A DNA stretch of 64,000 nt. Origin: Gloeothece verrucosa PCC 7822 (GTDB lineage Bacteria; Cyanobacteriota; Cyanobacteriia; Cyanobacteriales; Microcystaceae). The notes below the pieces were generated by a model, which did not search any database, was not told where the DNA came from, and worked only from the letters and a program-made list of their open reading frames with translations. The position numbers and the translations under genes were made by a program. Positions 27,231 to 35,425 of the stretch are shown here, piece by piece (position 1 is the stretch's first letter; the number at the start of each line of letters is the position of its first letter). The DNA lies in NCBI RefSeq assembly GCF_000147335.1, contig NC_014501.1:4828501-4892500 (forward strand). The letters are read 5' to 3'.

Positions 27231-28176
27231 TTTAAAAAACTCCTAAACTTAGATAGGTTAGGCGGATATTTGAGTTTTTAAATTTGATCCTATAGGCTCG
27301 TTCCGCCTTAACTTAACCTTTTTCCGCTCTAAAACTGATCATTTTAGTTCATTTACATTTCTTAATAAAATAATATTTATTTACGTTCTTTTGGGGACTT
27401 CTTTGACTAAAATATATCTTGTATCAAAGCAAGTTGAAAATAGCTTCATATTTTATAACATCCTATATATAGTGTATATTGTTGTTAAATTTTGTATTAA
27501 AACCGAACAATAAACTCATCTATATTGAAAAAAGCTTCAAGATTTTTCCGTGAAATTTCTGTAGGTTTTCTGGGCAAAACAATCAATAATAATAATTAAG
27601 ATAAATTTTAAACGAGCATGAGAAAAATTGTTGACAACTCACTCATCAAGAGTGAAGGTTCAGGAGAGCAATCAAGCTCATTGTATTAAACAAGCTAAAT
27701 TTCCTGAATTCATGACGGTTGTCACGCAAAAGATAGCGAAGTGACGAACATAGTCATTGCCTCATTTTTCTCTGTTGATGAGTGTCTATCTCCTTATCAG
27801 ACTCAAGAAGTTAAATAAGCTAGTCTTTGAAGTAAGTAAGTAAGCAAATAATAGTTCCTAAAAAAAAGTTCAATCAGGAGAAATATTTTGCTATCTCTAA
27901 AAAATAAGCATTTTTTAAAAAAAGTTAAAATTAAGGACACTAAGCATCACGTTTGTTGTATCCATTCGGCACACAAAGCTTAAAATCAGCGAAACCCTTG
28001 TCACTCTGGTTGCTTAAAGCCAAGAAGCGGCACAGCATCATTAAGTGATGAACTTGAATATTTTTTTAAGGGAATAAATTCCTTTAAGAGAGTATCTAGA
28101 GTAATCTGTGTCATGTGTAGATTAATTGTGAAAATTTTACAAATTTTTGCTTCAAAGTCTAAAAAATAGATAAATT
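27231..28176. other. Long intergenic region upstream of the histidine kinase
   Basis: About 950 bp of AT-rich DNA with no gene I can support. Small inverted repeats occur, for example AAGGGAATAAATTCCTTT near 28069 and CATCATTAAGTGATG near 28037. The segment about 27960-28090 is less AT-rich and has several possible stems, so it could be a structured 5' leader of the kinase gene, but I could not match it to a known riboswitch. Confidence 0.45.
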
Positions 28177-30222
28177 ATGAACCAAAATCAAAACATTGAG
28201 CATCTCCTAATAATTGAAGACCTACGTGGAAAACGCACTATAGTGCTAGAGTCGGCAACCTGTTCTATTGGTCGTGCTACCACTAATTCTATCGTCCTCG
28301 ACTCTCCAGAAATTTCGCGTTATCACGCAATTTTATTGCGGCTAACTCAGCCTGAAACCACTCATCATAGCTTCCGCCTTATCGATGGAGATTTACAGGG
28401 AAAACGTAGTAAAAATGGCATCAGCGTTAATGGTTGTTCCTGCTTTTCTCATGACCTTCAACATGGAGATGAGATTTACTTTAGTAAGGATGTTAGGGCC
28501 AGATATTATGCCACTGTCAATCGAGCAGACATAGAGTATTTAAACTCTTGTGAAGATGAAGAGGTTTCCGGTTTCTTATCCAATTTAAATAGTCCTTTTA
28601 CCACCCTGATTTCATCAGATGACACTAAAAGCTATTCTTGCGAAACCTCATTAGAAAGATTAGCCTCTTTTCCGGAACTAATTGCTAATCCGATTATCGA
28701 AATTGATTTATTAGGAAACATTACTTATCTCAACCCGGCTGCTGTGTCCCAGTTTCCTAACCTTCGACAACAAGGACTTCGACACCCGGTTCTCGCTGGC
28801 ATTGTTTCGATGGTAGAAAATGAGCAGCAAACCCATTTTGTCCGAGAAGTAACTGTTGGCGAGCAAATTTTTGAACAATCCATTCATTATATTATCGTGG
28901 GAGAACTAATTAGAACTTACCTGACTGATATTACCGAACGCAAACGGGTAGAAGCCTTACTCAAACAGTCTTACGAAGAACTAGAACACAGAGTACAACA
29001 ACGGACTGCCGAGTTAGCGTCGATCAATATTTCCTTAAAAGATGAAATTGCCGAGCGAGCGCGAGCCGAAAATGCCCTGAAACAGAGTATGGCAACCAAT
29101 CGGGCCCTTCTCAATGCGATTCCAGATTGGATGTTTCGTATCACCAAAGAGGGGACTGTGGTCAACTTCAAAGCCGGCAAATGTGTTGAAGTGCCTTTGT
29201 TGAGTGAGGAATTTTTAGAAAAAAATCTCGGGGAAGTTTTGCCTTCTGAAATCGGTCAATCGATGATGAACTGTATTAAAGAAGCTTTTTTAACTGAAGA
29301 ATTACAAATTCTTGAGTATCAACTCAACAGCCATCATGGTGAAAAAGATTACGAGGTTCGCATTGCTATTACCTCTGAAAATGAAGTGATGGCGATTGTG
29401 CGTGACATCACCGAACGCAAGCGAGTAGAACAAGATATTCGCCATGCTTTAGAAAAAGAAAAACAACTCAATGAACTTAAAACTCGCTTTGTTACCATGA
29501 CTTCCCATGAGTTTCGCACGCCATTAGCCATCATTTTATCTTCTGCCGAATTAATAGAACATTACGCTCACAAATTGGATGAAAAGAAAAAAATGACTCA
29601 TCTTCAGCGCATTCAAACGGCAGTCAAACACATGACCGGATTGTTGAATGATGTACTGGTACTCGGTAAAGCCGAAGCGGGCAAAATAGAGTTTATGCCA
29701 ACACCAATCTCTTTAGCACAATTTTGTCGCCAATTAGTGGAGGAAGTGCAACTGACCACTAGCACTCATACCATTGTCTTTTGCGCTCATAATCAATGCC
29801 CAAACGGTTGCCTAGACCAACAACTTCTGCGACATATCCTCACTAATTTGCTCACCAATGCCATTAAGTATTCTCCTGAAAGCAGTCTGGTTCAGTTTGA
29901 CTTAATATGTGAATCTCAAAAGGTCATTTTTCGCATTCAAGACCAAGGGATCGGCATTCCGGCTAATGAACAACCAGAATTATTTAATTCTTTCTTTAGA
30001 GCGAGTAATGTCGGTTCTATATCCGGGACGGGACTAGGATTGAGCATTGTTAAAAAAGCTGTGGATTTACACGGCGGGCAAATAGAAGTAGAAAGCCGCC
30101 TGGGAGAGGGTACAACCTTTACCGTCAAGCTTCCTTATAGTGGTTGTCGGTTATCTGACAAAGATAAATTAGTCTCTCTCCACCCAAGCACAACTGCAAC
30201 TGCACCCTTATTAAATCAATAG
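28177..30222 (+). CDS. FHA-PAS-PAS hybrid-input sensor histidine kinase
   Basis: A 681-residue cytoplasmic kinase without transmembrane segments. Residues about 1-110 are an FHA domain that binds phosphothreonine (CSIGRATTNSIVLDS then ISRYHAILL). Two PAS domains follow at about 165-255 and 305-415, each ending in a TERKR-type linker that precedes a coiled coil. The HisKA dimerisation domain has the H-box FVTMTSHEFRTPLAIIL. The ATPase domain shows the N-box LTNAIKYSPESS, the G1 box DQGIGIP and the G2 box GTGLGLSIV. Coupling an FHA input to a histidine kinase links Ser/Thr phosphorylation to two-component signalling. The response regulator follows after only 10 bp. Confidence 0.93.
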   Translation: MNQNQNIEHLLIIEDLRGKRTIVLESATCSIGRATTNSIVLDSPEISRYHAILLRLTQPETTHHSFRLIDGDLQGKRSKNGISVNGCSCFSHDLQHGDEIYFSKDVRARYYATVNRADIEYLNSCEDEEVSGFLSNLNSPFTTLISSDDTKSYSCETSLERLASFPELIANPIIEIDLLGNITYLNPAAVSQFPNLRQQGLRHPVLAGIVSMVENEQQTHFVREVTVGEQIFEQSIHYIIVGELIRTYLTDITERKRVEALLKQSYEELEHRVQQRTAELASINISLKDEIAERARAENALKQSMATNRALLNAIPDWMFRITKEGTVVNFKAGKCVEVPLLSEEFLEKNLGEVLPSEIGQSMMNCIKEAFLTEELQILEYQLNSHHGEKDYEVRIAITSENEVMAIVRDITERKRVEQDIRHALEKEKQLNELKTRFVTMTSHEFRTPLAIILSSAELIEHYAHKLDEKKKMTHLQRIQTAVKHMTGLLNDVLVLGKAEAGKIEFMPTPISLAQFCRQLVEEVQLTTSTHTIVFCAHNQCPNGCLDQQLLRHILTNLLTNAIKYSPESSLVQFDLICESQKVIFRIQDQGIGIPANEQPELFNSFFRASNVGSISGTGLGLSIVKKAVDLHGGQIEVESRLGEGTTFTVKLPYSGCRLSDKDKLVSLHPSTTATAPLLNQ

Positions 30223-30232
30223 GTAAAAAACC

Positions 30233-30655
30233 ATGAAAAAAATTCTTGTGATTGAAGATGAACTATCTGTTAGAGAAAACTTAGTAGAGTTGCTCGAAGC
30301 TGAAGGTTTTCAGGTCTTTAGTACCGATAATGGCATCCTAGCCTTGTTATGGGCAGAAGATAATCTTCCTGATCTGATTATTTGTGACGTGATGATGCCT
30401 GAAATCGATGGCTACGAAGTGCTGGAAGGATTACGCCAAATCCCCATGAGGGCATCAATTCCTTTCATTTTTTTAACGGCAATGGCTGACAAAGCTGATA
30501 TCAGATATGGCATGGAATTGGGAGCCGATGATTATCTGACTAAGCCTTTTACCCGAGAAGAATTATTGAGAGCGATCACCTCTCGCTTGTCCAAATACGA
30601 AATCGCTTTGCAGGAGTACGAGGCTCAACATCAATGGACTGAAACACGGCAATAA
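30233..30655 (+). CDS. Single-domain response regulator (CheY-like)
   Basis: A 140-residue receiver domain with no output domain. Phospho-acceptor Asp52 is in LIICDVMMPE, the acidic pocket is IEDE near the N-terminus, the switch Thr is in FLTAMAD, and the conserved Lys is in YLTKPFTREEL. A tail of about 20 residues follows. It is the cognate partner of the upstream FHA-PAS-PAS kinase (10 bp apart, same operon). Signal output must be through protein-protein interaction. Confidence 0.94.
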   Translation: MKKILVIEDELSVRENLVELLEAEGFQVFSTDNGILALLWAEDNLPDLIICDVMMPEIDGYEVLEGLRQIPMRASIPFIFLTAMADKADIRYGMELGADDYLTKPFTREELLRAITSRLSKYEIALQEYEAQHQWTETRQ

Positions 30656-30718
30656 CAAGCCCAAAAAATCGACCAGCCTTATCAATAAACAACAGATTAG
30701 CGACTTGCAAGAAAGGGA

Positions 30719-31297
30719 ATGAAGGCCATGAAAAATATTTTTGTTAAATTAACAATTTTGAGTATTTTCGCCAGTCTGGCTATCGGAGAGCAGGCGGCTT
30801 ATGCTTTAACTTTTAATGAGTCGAATCAAATTGAAATTGTTCTTATAAATGGAACTTTAGCGGCTAATTTACCAATTTCTACTGACAGTAGCGGCAAAAT
30901 TTTCGGCAATAGCTTGAGTGAGAAAACAACATCAGTTATTCCTTCAGACTTTGACAAAAATGATAGGTTAGATTTGTGTTTAGGCTCTAATGAATTTTTG
31001 GGGATAAATAATGATCTAGCGGCATCGAGATGCAATCAATCATTTATTAATTTTAGTAGAGTGGCGTTTTGGGGAGGGAATTCAGGGATTTATTCCTCGA
31101 TTTTCCAGGAAAATGCGGCAAAAGTAAATCATCCGGTTCAAAATATTAGTATTCCTCAACCGACAGAACCTAGTTCAGTGCCAGGCCTTGTGGGCTTTGC
31201 TAGTTTTTTGGGTTTACAATCCCTAATCAATAGGTTCAAAAAATTTTTTTTAAAGTCTGAATATCCTGCATTAATTGCCGTTCTTAAAAGTAAATAA
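30719..31297 (+). CDS. Secreted PEP-CTERM-like protein with extended tail
   Basis: A 192-residue protein with a signal peptide (about residues 1-28). Near the C-terminus is EPSSVPGLVGFASFLGLQSLINRFKKF, a PEP-CTERM-like sorting region with the cyanobacterial form of the motif, a hydrophobic helix and a basic cluster. It is atypical because another 18 residues follow the basic cluster, where normal PEP-CTERM proteins end. The middle domain is not recognised. The start at 30719 has a second ATG three codons later. It follows the kinase-regulator pair by 63 bp and may be co-transcribed. Confidence 0.6.
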   Translation: MKAMKNIFVKLTILSIFASLAIGEQAAYALTFNESNQIEIVLINGTLAANLPISTDSSGKIFGNSLSEKTTSVIPSDFDKNDRLDLCLGSNEFLGINNDLAASRCNQSFINFSRVAFWGGNSGIYSSIFQENAAKVNHPVQNISIPQPTEPSSVPGLVGFASFLGLQSLINRFKKFFLKSEYPALIAVLKSK

Positions 31298-31412
31298 AGA
31301 TCGGACAATCAATATAAATTCCTCAGTTGGTAAAGTTTTAATATAAAGATTTAATCCTGTTTTATTGACTGAGGTTTAAGTTAATTATTGGAGTTAATAA
31401 TTAGTTTAAACA

Positions 31413-31820
31413 ATGTTTAAAAATACTTTTTATTCTTGTTTTGACAGCTTCATGAGTGAGCAATTGAGTTTAGGCAATGATCAATCTTGTATCGGGATAC
31501 GAATAGATAAATCTTTTGGTTATCAAGAATCAGTAAAATTGGCTGAAAAAATTGTTCTGCTGGCTCACCAGTATAAAGTGACTAAATTTTTAATTGATGT
31601 TCGAAGCAGTTCTTATCAAGGTTCACTCAGTTCTCAATATTTTTTTGTTAATAAAGAACTGACAAGAATTAATCCGAAAAGAAGGTTTACTGTTGCTATT
31701 TTAGCTTCTCTAGAAGATAATTCCTATGATTTTTTACCGGTAGTGGCACATAATAACGGTTACCGGCTGAGAGTTTTCAAAGATCAAGTACAGGCAATTA
31801 AATGGCTTCAAGATTATTAG
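31413..31820 (+). CDS. SpoIIAA-like / STAS-like small protein
   Basis: A 135-residue protein with an alpha-beta pattern like the SpoIIAA-like (STAS-related) family: VKLAEKIVLLAHQYKVTKFLIDVRSS, then RRFTVAILASLED, VVAHNNGYRLRVFKD and the closing AIKWLQDY. The usual phospho-Ser context is not obvious. An alternative internal start at 31452 (MSEQLSLG) would remove 13 residues. The function is unknown. It is the last gene of the plus-strand kinase group, ending in a hairpin shared with pgi. Confidence 0.6.
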   Translation: MFKNTFYSCFDSFMSEQLSLGNDQSCIGIRIDKSFGYQESVKLAEKIVLLAHQYKVTKFLIDVRSSSYQGSLSSQYFFVNKELTRINPKRRFTVAILASLEDNSYDFLPVVAHNNGYRLRVFKDQVQAIKWLQDY

Positions 31821-31830
31821 TTGAATATTT

Positions 31831-31848
31831 AGCCCGCGCAGGCGGGCT
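31831..31848. terminator. Hairpin between SpoIIAA-like gene and pgi
   Basis: AGCCCGC, loop GCAG, GCGGGCT followed by TT. This is a perfect 7-bp stem, 11 bp after the stop codon at 31820. It is suited to ending the plus-strand transcript, and possibly also the convergent pgi transcript. Confidence 0.7.
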
Positions 31849-31856
31849 TTGTTCAT

Positions 31857-31900
31857 GAGGGCGCGACTGCGCCATCGCATGGCGCAGCTTGAGTCGCCCG
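31857..31900. repeat. GC-rich nested palindrome
   Basis: The core CTGCGCCAT, loop CGC, ATGGCGCAG is a perfect 9-bp inverted repeat (31868-31888). It is flanked by an outer imperfect arm, GGGCGCGACT on the left and AGTCGCCC on the right. GC content is far above its surroundings. It lies between two convergent transcripts, next to the terminator hairpin. Confidence 0.7.
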
Positions 31901-31938
31901 TGTAGCTGCACTTTTGAGGGTGTAAGCCTCATCTTAAT

Positions 31939-33519
31939 TTAACCAAGAGACACTTTTAAACTTGCCGGTTTACCGAAATCCCCCGTCAAGACAACTCCTC
32001 GGTTATTAGCCGCCAGATGACGAACAATTTTATAAACCGCTTCCACGCTTTCGGGATGACCGGCTTTTTCGGCGAGAGTCGTTAAATCTAACCCTGTCCC
32101 TGCATCCTTCAACACATTCACCACCCCTTGCTGTAACTCCAAAATAGAAGCCGCCGCTTTTTTACCGGCTTCTACCCCAGGTTGGTGATAAGCATTGATA
32201 TTAACCAAGAACCCATAATAAGTAACCGCCCGTTCATAAAGGGCAATTAACGCCCCAACGGTGCGAGGATTAACTTGGGGTATAGTAATGGTAATCGAAT
32301 CCCGATTATTCTCATACAAAGCTTGTCGAGTGCCTTGAATAAAACCGGATAAATAATCACCAGAAGTGACCCCAGGTTCTAAATCAATGGAGGGCCCTTG
32401 ACGGTCTTCTAATACCTCAATAAAGGTGACAAAGAAGTTGGGCACCCCGTCGCGTAACTGTTGAACGTAGGCGTGTTGGTCAGTAGAACCCTTATTTCCG
32501 TAAACCGCAATTCCTTGATGAACGATATTTCCATCGAGGTCTTTTTCTTTCCCCAAAGATTCCATCACTAGCTGCTGTAGATAGCGACTCAACAGGGACA
32601 AACTGTCTTTATAGGGAAGGACCACCATATCTTTTTCCCCTTTCCCATTGCCCACATAATACCAACTGAGGGCGAGTAAAGCCGAGGGATTGGTTTTGAT
32701 ATCCTGGACCCGGGTGGCCACGTCCATTTCTTTGGCCCCGGCTAACATGGCCTGAATATCAATCCCTTGTAACGCCGCCGGCAGCAACCCAACAGGAGAT
32801 AATTCGGAAGTACGTCCGCCTACCCAGTCTTGCATCGCAAAACGCGCTAACCAATCATGGGCCACTTGGTCCATTTTACTGCCGGGCATGGTGACAGCAA
32901 CGGCATATTTAGGAAAATCTAAGCCGCTTTGTTCATAGGCGTGTCTGACTTCTAACATCCCGTTACGGGTTTCAGGAGTGCCACCGGATTTAGAAGTCAC
33001 GATCACCAGGGTACTCTTGAGGCGATCTTTGAGACGGGTTAAAAGACTATCGATCCCGGCTGGATCAGTGTTATCAATAAAATGAATCGCCATTGGCGGA
33101 AAATCACCCGCTAAGGCTTCCGAGACAAATTGCGGACCTAATGCAGATCCTCCAATTCCAATGGAGATCACATCGGTAAATTTATCGGCTGTAGGGGGTT
33201 TAATGGTCCCATCGAGGACTTTAGCGGCAAAAGCTTCAATAGCTTTTAAGGGTTCGGTAATCTCTTTTCTAACGTCATCATTAGGGGCGAGTTCCGGGGC
33301 GCGTAACCAGTAATGGCCTACCATCCGACCTTCATCAGGATTTGCGATCGCCCCCTTTTCCAACTCCTCGGTATCCTTAAAAGCTTTCTCAAACTTAGGT
33401 TTGATGGTTTCTAAAAATGGGTCATCGAAGCGGACTCTACTGACATCCACATAAAAACCTAAGCCTGGGTGATAATATAACCAATCTAAGTAACGTTGCC
33501 AGAGTGCCTGATAAACCAT
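31939..33519 (-). CDS. pgi: Glucose-6-phosphate isomerase
   Basis: Pgi interconverts glucose 6-phosphate and fructose 6-phosphate in glycolysis and gluconeogenesis. The 526-residue length matches cyanobacterial Pgi. The sugar-phosphate motifs are IGIGGSALGPQFVSEAL and VTSKSGGTPETRNGML, and GGRTSELSPVGLLPAAL is also typical. The start is the ATG at 33519. It is 82 bp downstream of ldh on the same strand, an unusual partner that puts glycolytic entry and lactate formation together. Confidence 0.96.
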   Translation of the reverse strand: MVYQALWQRYLDWLYYHPGLGFYVDVSRVRFDDPFLETIKPKFEKAFKDTEELEKGAIANPDEGRMVGHYWLRAPELAPNDDVRKEITEPLKAIEAFAAKVLDGTIKPPTADKFTDVISIGIGGSALGPQFVSEALAGDFPPMAIHFIDNTDPAGIDSLLTRLKDRLKSTLVIVTSKSGGTPETRNGMLEVRHAYEQSGLDFPKYAVAVTMPGSKMDQVAHDWLARFAMQDWVGGRTSELSPVGLLPAALQGIDIQAMLAGAKEMDVATRVQDIKTNPSALLALSWYYVGNGKGEKDMVVLPYKDSLSLLSRYLQQLVMESLGKEKDLDGNIVHQGIAVYGNKGSTDQHAYVQQLRDGVPNFFVTFIEVLEDRQGPSIDLEPGVTSGDYLSGFIQGTRQALYENNRDSITITIPQVNPRTVGALIALYERAVTYYGFLVNINAYHQPGVEAGKKAAASILELQQGVVNVLKDAGTGLDLTTLAEKAGHPESVEAVYKIVRHLAANNRGVVLTGDFGKPASLKVSLG

Positions 33520-33601
33520 AGCATTTATATCCTGACATTCAAGTCGTGCTTTATGAAATCTAATTCACAAATGGTAGAGAAAAGTTCAGACTTCAGCATT
33601 T

Positions 33602-34597
33602 TTACAGGTTTAGACTGTCAAATACTTCTCGCAATAGTTTAGCGGAGTTTTGCAGTTTTTGTTTTTCGGTTTCATTGAGGGAGATGTTGACGGTTTTGAG
33701 GATTCCTCGGTCATTGACGACGGTGGGGATACTCAAACAGACATCTTTTATTCCATAATTATTGGTTAACAGGCTACTAACGGTTAAAATTCTTTCTTGT
33801 GAGCGTAAAATAGCTTTAACGATGTCGGTGGTGGCTAGTCCGATGGCGTATGAGGTATATCCTTTGAGTTTTATGATGTCATAAGCCGCGTTTTTGACTT
33901 GATGATAGATGGCTTCGAGTTCTTCCTGTTCATTTTTAGATAAATTTTCCCAGTTATCGGGAATGAGTTTTAAACCGGCTATATTGGCGGTACTCCAAAC
34001 CGGCACTTCACTATCTCCATGTTCGCCAATGATATAAGCGTGAACGCTTCTTGCGTCTATGTCCATTTTTTGACCGAGTAAGGAACGAAAACGCGCTGTA
34101 TCTAGTACGGTTCCGCTTCCGATCACTCTAGAACTGGGAAAACCGGTTATTTTTAAGGTGATATAGGTCAAAATATCAACCGGATTAGTGACTACCAGTA
34201 ATATAGCGTTGGGGCAGTATTTCACCACGTCTTTGAGGATGTTTTCAAAGATAGCGACGTTTCGTTCCACTAGGTGTAAGCGGGTTTCGCCGGGTTTTTG
34301 AGCGGCTCCGGCGGTTATGATAACTATATCAGCATCTTGTCCTACGTCGGCTACGCTGCCGGCTTTGATATCGGTGGGTGCTAGAAAAGGCATTCCGTGC
34401 ATTAAGTCCATCACTTCGCCTTCTACGCGATCTTTGGCCACATCTTGTAAGATTAATTCATCAAAGCAGTCTTGAATCAGCATTGAATAAGCGCAGGCCA
34501 TCCCCACTTGTCCAGCACCGATGATAACGCCTTTGCGAGGACGTATCGGGGTGGGTTTTTCGGCTTCTGGGTTGGGGGTGAATAGGGTTTCTAACAT
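33602..34597 (-). CDS. ldh: L-lactate dehydrogenase
   Basis: A 331-residue NAD-dependent L-lactate dehydrogenase, which reduces pyruvate to L-lactate in fermentation. The Rossmann motif is GVIIGAGQVGMACAYS. The substrate loop carries Gln in GAAQKPGETRLHLVER, which favours lactate over malate dehydrogenase, where this position is Arg. The catalytic His lies in IIGEHGDSEVPVW. The N-terminal extension of about 20 residues (MLETLFTPNPEAEKPTPI) is not part of the fold. Start ATG at 34597. It precedes pgi and follows the dynamin/Hsp70 operon by about 140 bp on the same strand. Confidence 0.93.
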   Translation of the reverse strand: MLETLFTPNPEAEKPTPIRPRKGVIIGAGQVGMACAYSMLIQDCFDELILQDVAKDRVEGEVMDLMHGMPFLAPTDIKAGSVADVGQDADIVIITAGAAQKPGETRLHLVERNVAIFENILKDVVKYCPNAILLVVTNPVDILTYITLKITGFPSSRVIGSGTVLDTARFRSLLGQKMDIDARSVHAYIIGEHGDSEVPVWSTANIAGLKLIPDNWENLSKNEQEELEAIYHQVKNAAYDIIKLKGYTSYAIGLATTDIVKAILRSQERILTVSSLLTNNYGIKDVCLSIPTVVNDRGILKTVNISLNETEKQKLQNSAKLLREVFDSLNL

Positions 34598-34734
34598 GAT
34601 TATTTATGAAGGTTTGTTCAATAGTCTTGATTGTCGGGTGGGTAGTATCTTACGTTACCTCTAGATAATATTTTTAATTTTTTTGTGCTGCCCACCTTTC
34701 TTTTAATTATGCCTGCTGACTATTGGTTTAGAGT

Positions 34735-35361
34735 TTATGAATTGGTAAAAGTATAGACAATTACTTCTTGAGGACGGATCAACTTGTCCTGAAACAGATA
34801 TCCGGGTCTAACGGTATCGCAAATTAAATCTTTTTTTTCTGGGTCATTTGTTGTTTCAGTCGAGACTGCTTGTTGATGCTCGTAATTAAATTTTCCTACC
34901 TCTTCTAAACAAATTACTCCTTCATTTTCCAGAATTTGGGCCAATTCGTTATAGATAATTTCTAAAACTTTCGGATTTAACTTTTCTTGTTGATCTTCAC
35001 TTTTTGAGCCTAAAACCCAATCTCTGAGTCTAATTAAAGCGTAAACCGTTTGGGAAGGTTGGGCTTCAACTTCCCGAACAATTTCTATCACAGGTGGTGA
35101 TTCTTGTTGAGTAGGTGGGTCTTCTATGGGGGGTGTTTGAACAGGTTCAGGTTCAGGCGTAGGCGTTTTTTTTTGCTTAAGAAGTTCAGGATTTTCTTGA
35201 AAACGTTTTAAAAGTAACCCGACAGATTCTAAAACATCAATAATGTTTTTGTCGTCAGATTGAGCCGGGGGTAACCCGCTTAAATTTCTGACAAGCGCTT
35301 CTACTTGTAAAGCCAGTTCTTCAGCTTGTTTTTTTTCTTTGAACAAAGAAAAGGGAATCAT
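34735..35361 (-). CDS. GrpE-like protein (degenerate nucleotide-exchange factor)
   Basis: A 208-residue protein. The C-terminal 90 residues resemble the GrpE beta-domain, with EEVGKFNYEHQQAVSTETT in the position of the GrpE GxxFDPxxHxAV motif and RPGYLFQDKLIRPQEVIVY matching GYxxxxxxLRPAxVxV. A short helical N-terminus and a proline- and glutamate-rich linker (about residues 75-100) replace the long coiled coil of canonical GrpE. I start at the ATG at 35361, which has GGAG eight bases upstream; a TTG two codons earlier is less suited. It is the last gene of the dynamin/Hsp70 operon and presumably acts on the operon's Hsp70; that link is inference. A hairpin lies in the 64-bp gap before it. 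Confidence 0.7.
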   Translation of the reverse strand: MIPFSLFKEKKQAEELALQVEALVRNLSGLPPAQSDDKNIIDVLESVGLLLKRFQENPELLKQKKTPTPEPEPVQTPPIEDPPTQQESPPVIEIVREVEAQPSQTVYALIRLRDWVLGSKSEDQQEKLNPKVLEIIYNELAQILENEGVICLEEVGKFNYEHQQAVSTETTNDPEKKDLICDTVRPGYLFQDKLIRPQEVIVYTFTNS

Positions 35362-35367
35362 AATCAA

Positions 35368-35425
35368 ATCTCCAAAAAATAGGTTAAGATGTTACGCCTT
35401 TTTTTGGGTGTAACATTTGAGGGGA
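35368..35425 (-). promoter_or_regulatory. Intercistronic hairpin before grpE-like gene
   Basis: In the gap between the second dynamin gene and the GrpE-like gene, TGTTACGCC and GGTGTAACA (plus-strand reading) flank a 7- to 8-base T-rich loop. It forms a 9-bp stem with one wobble or mismatch. It could modulate readthrough or mRNA stability and so set a different level for the GrpE-like product. Confidence 0.45.
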
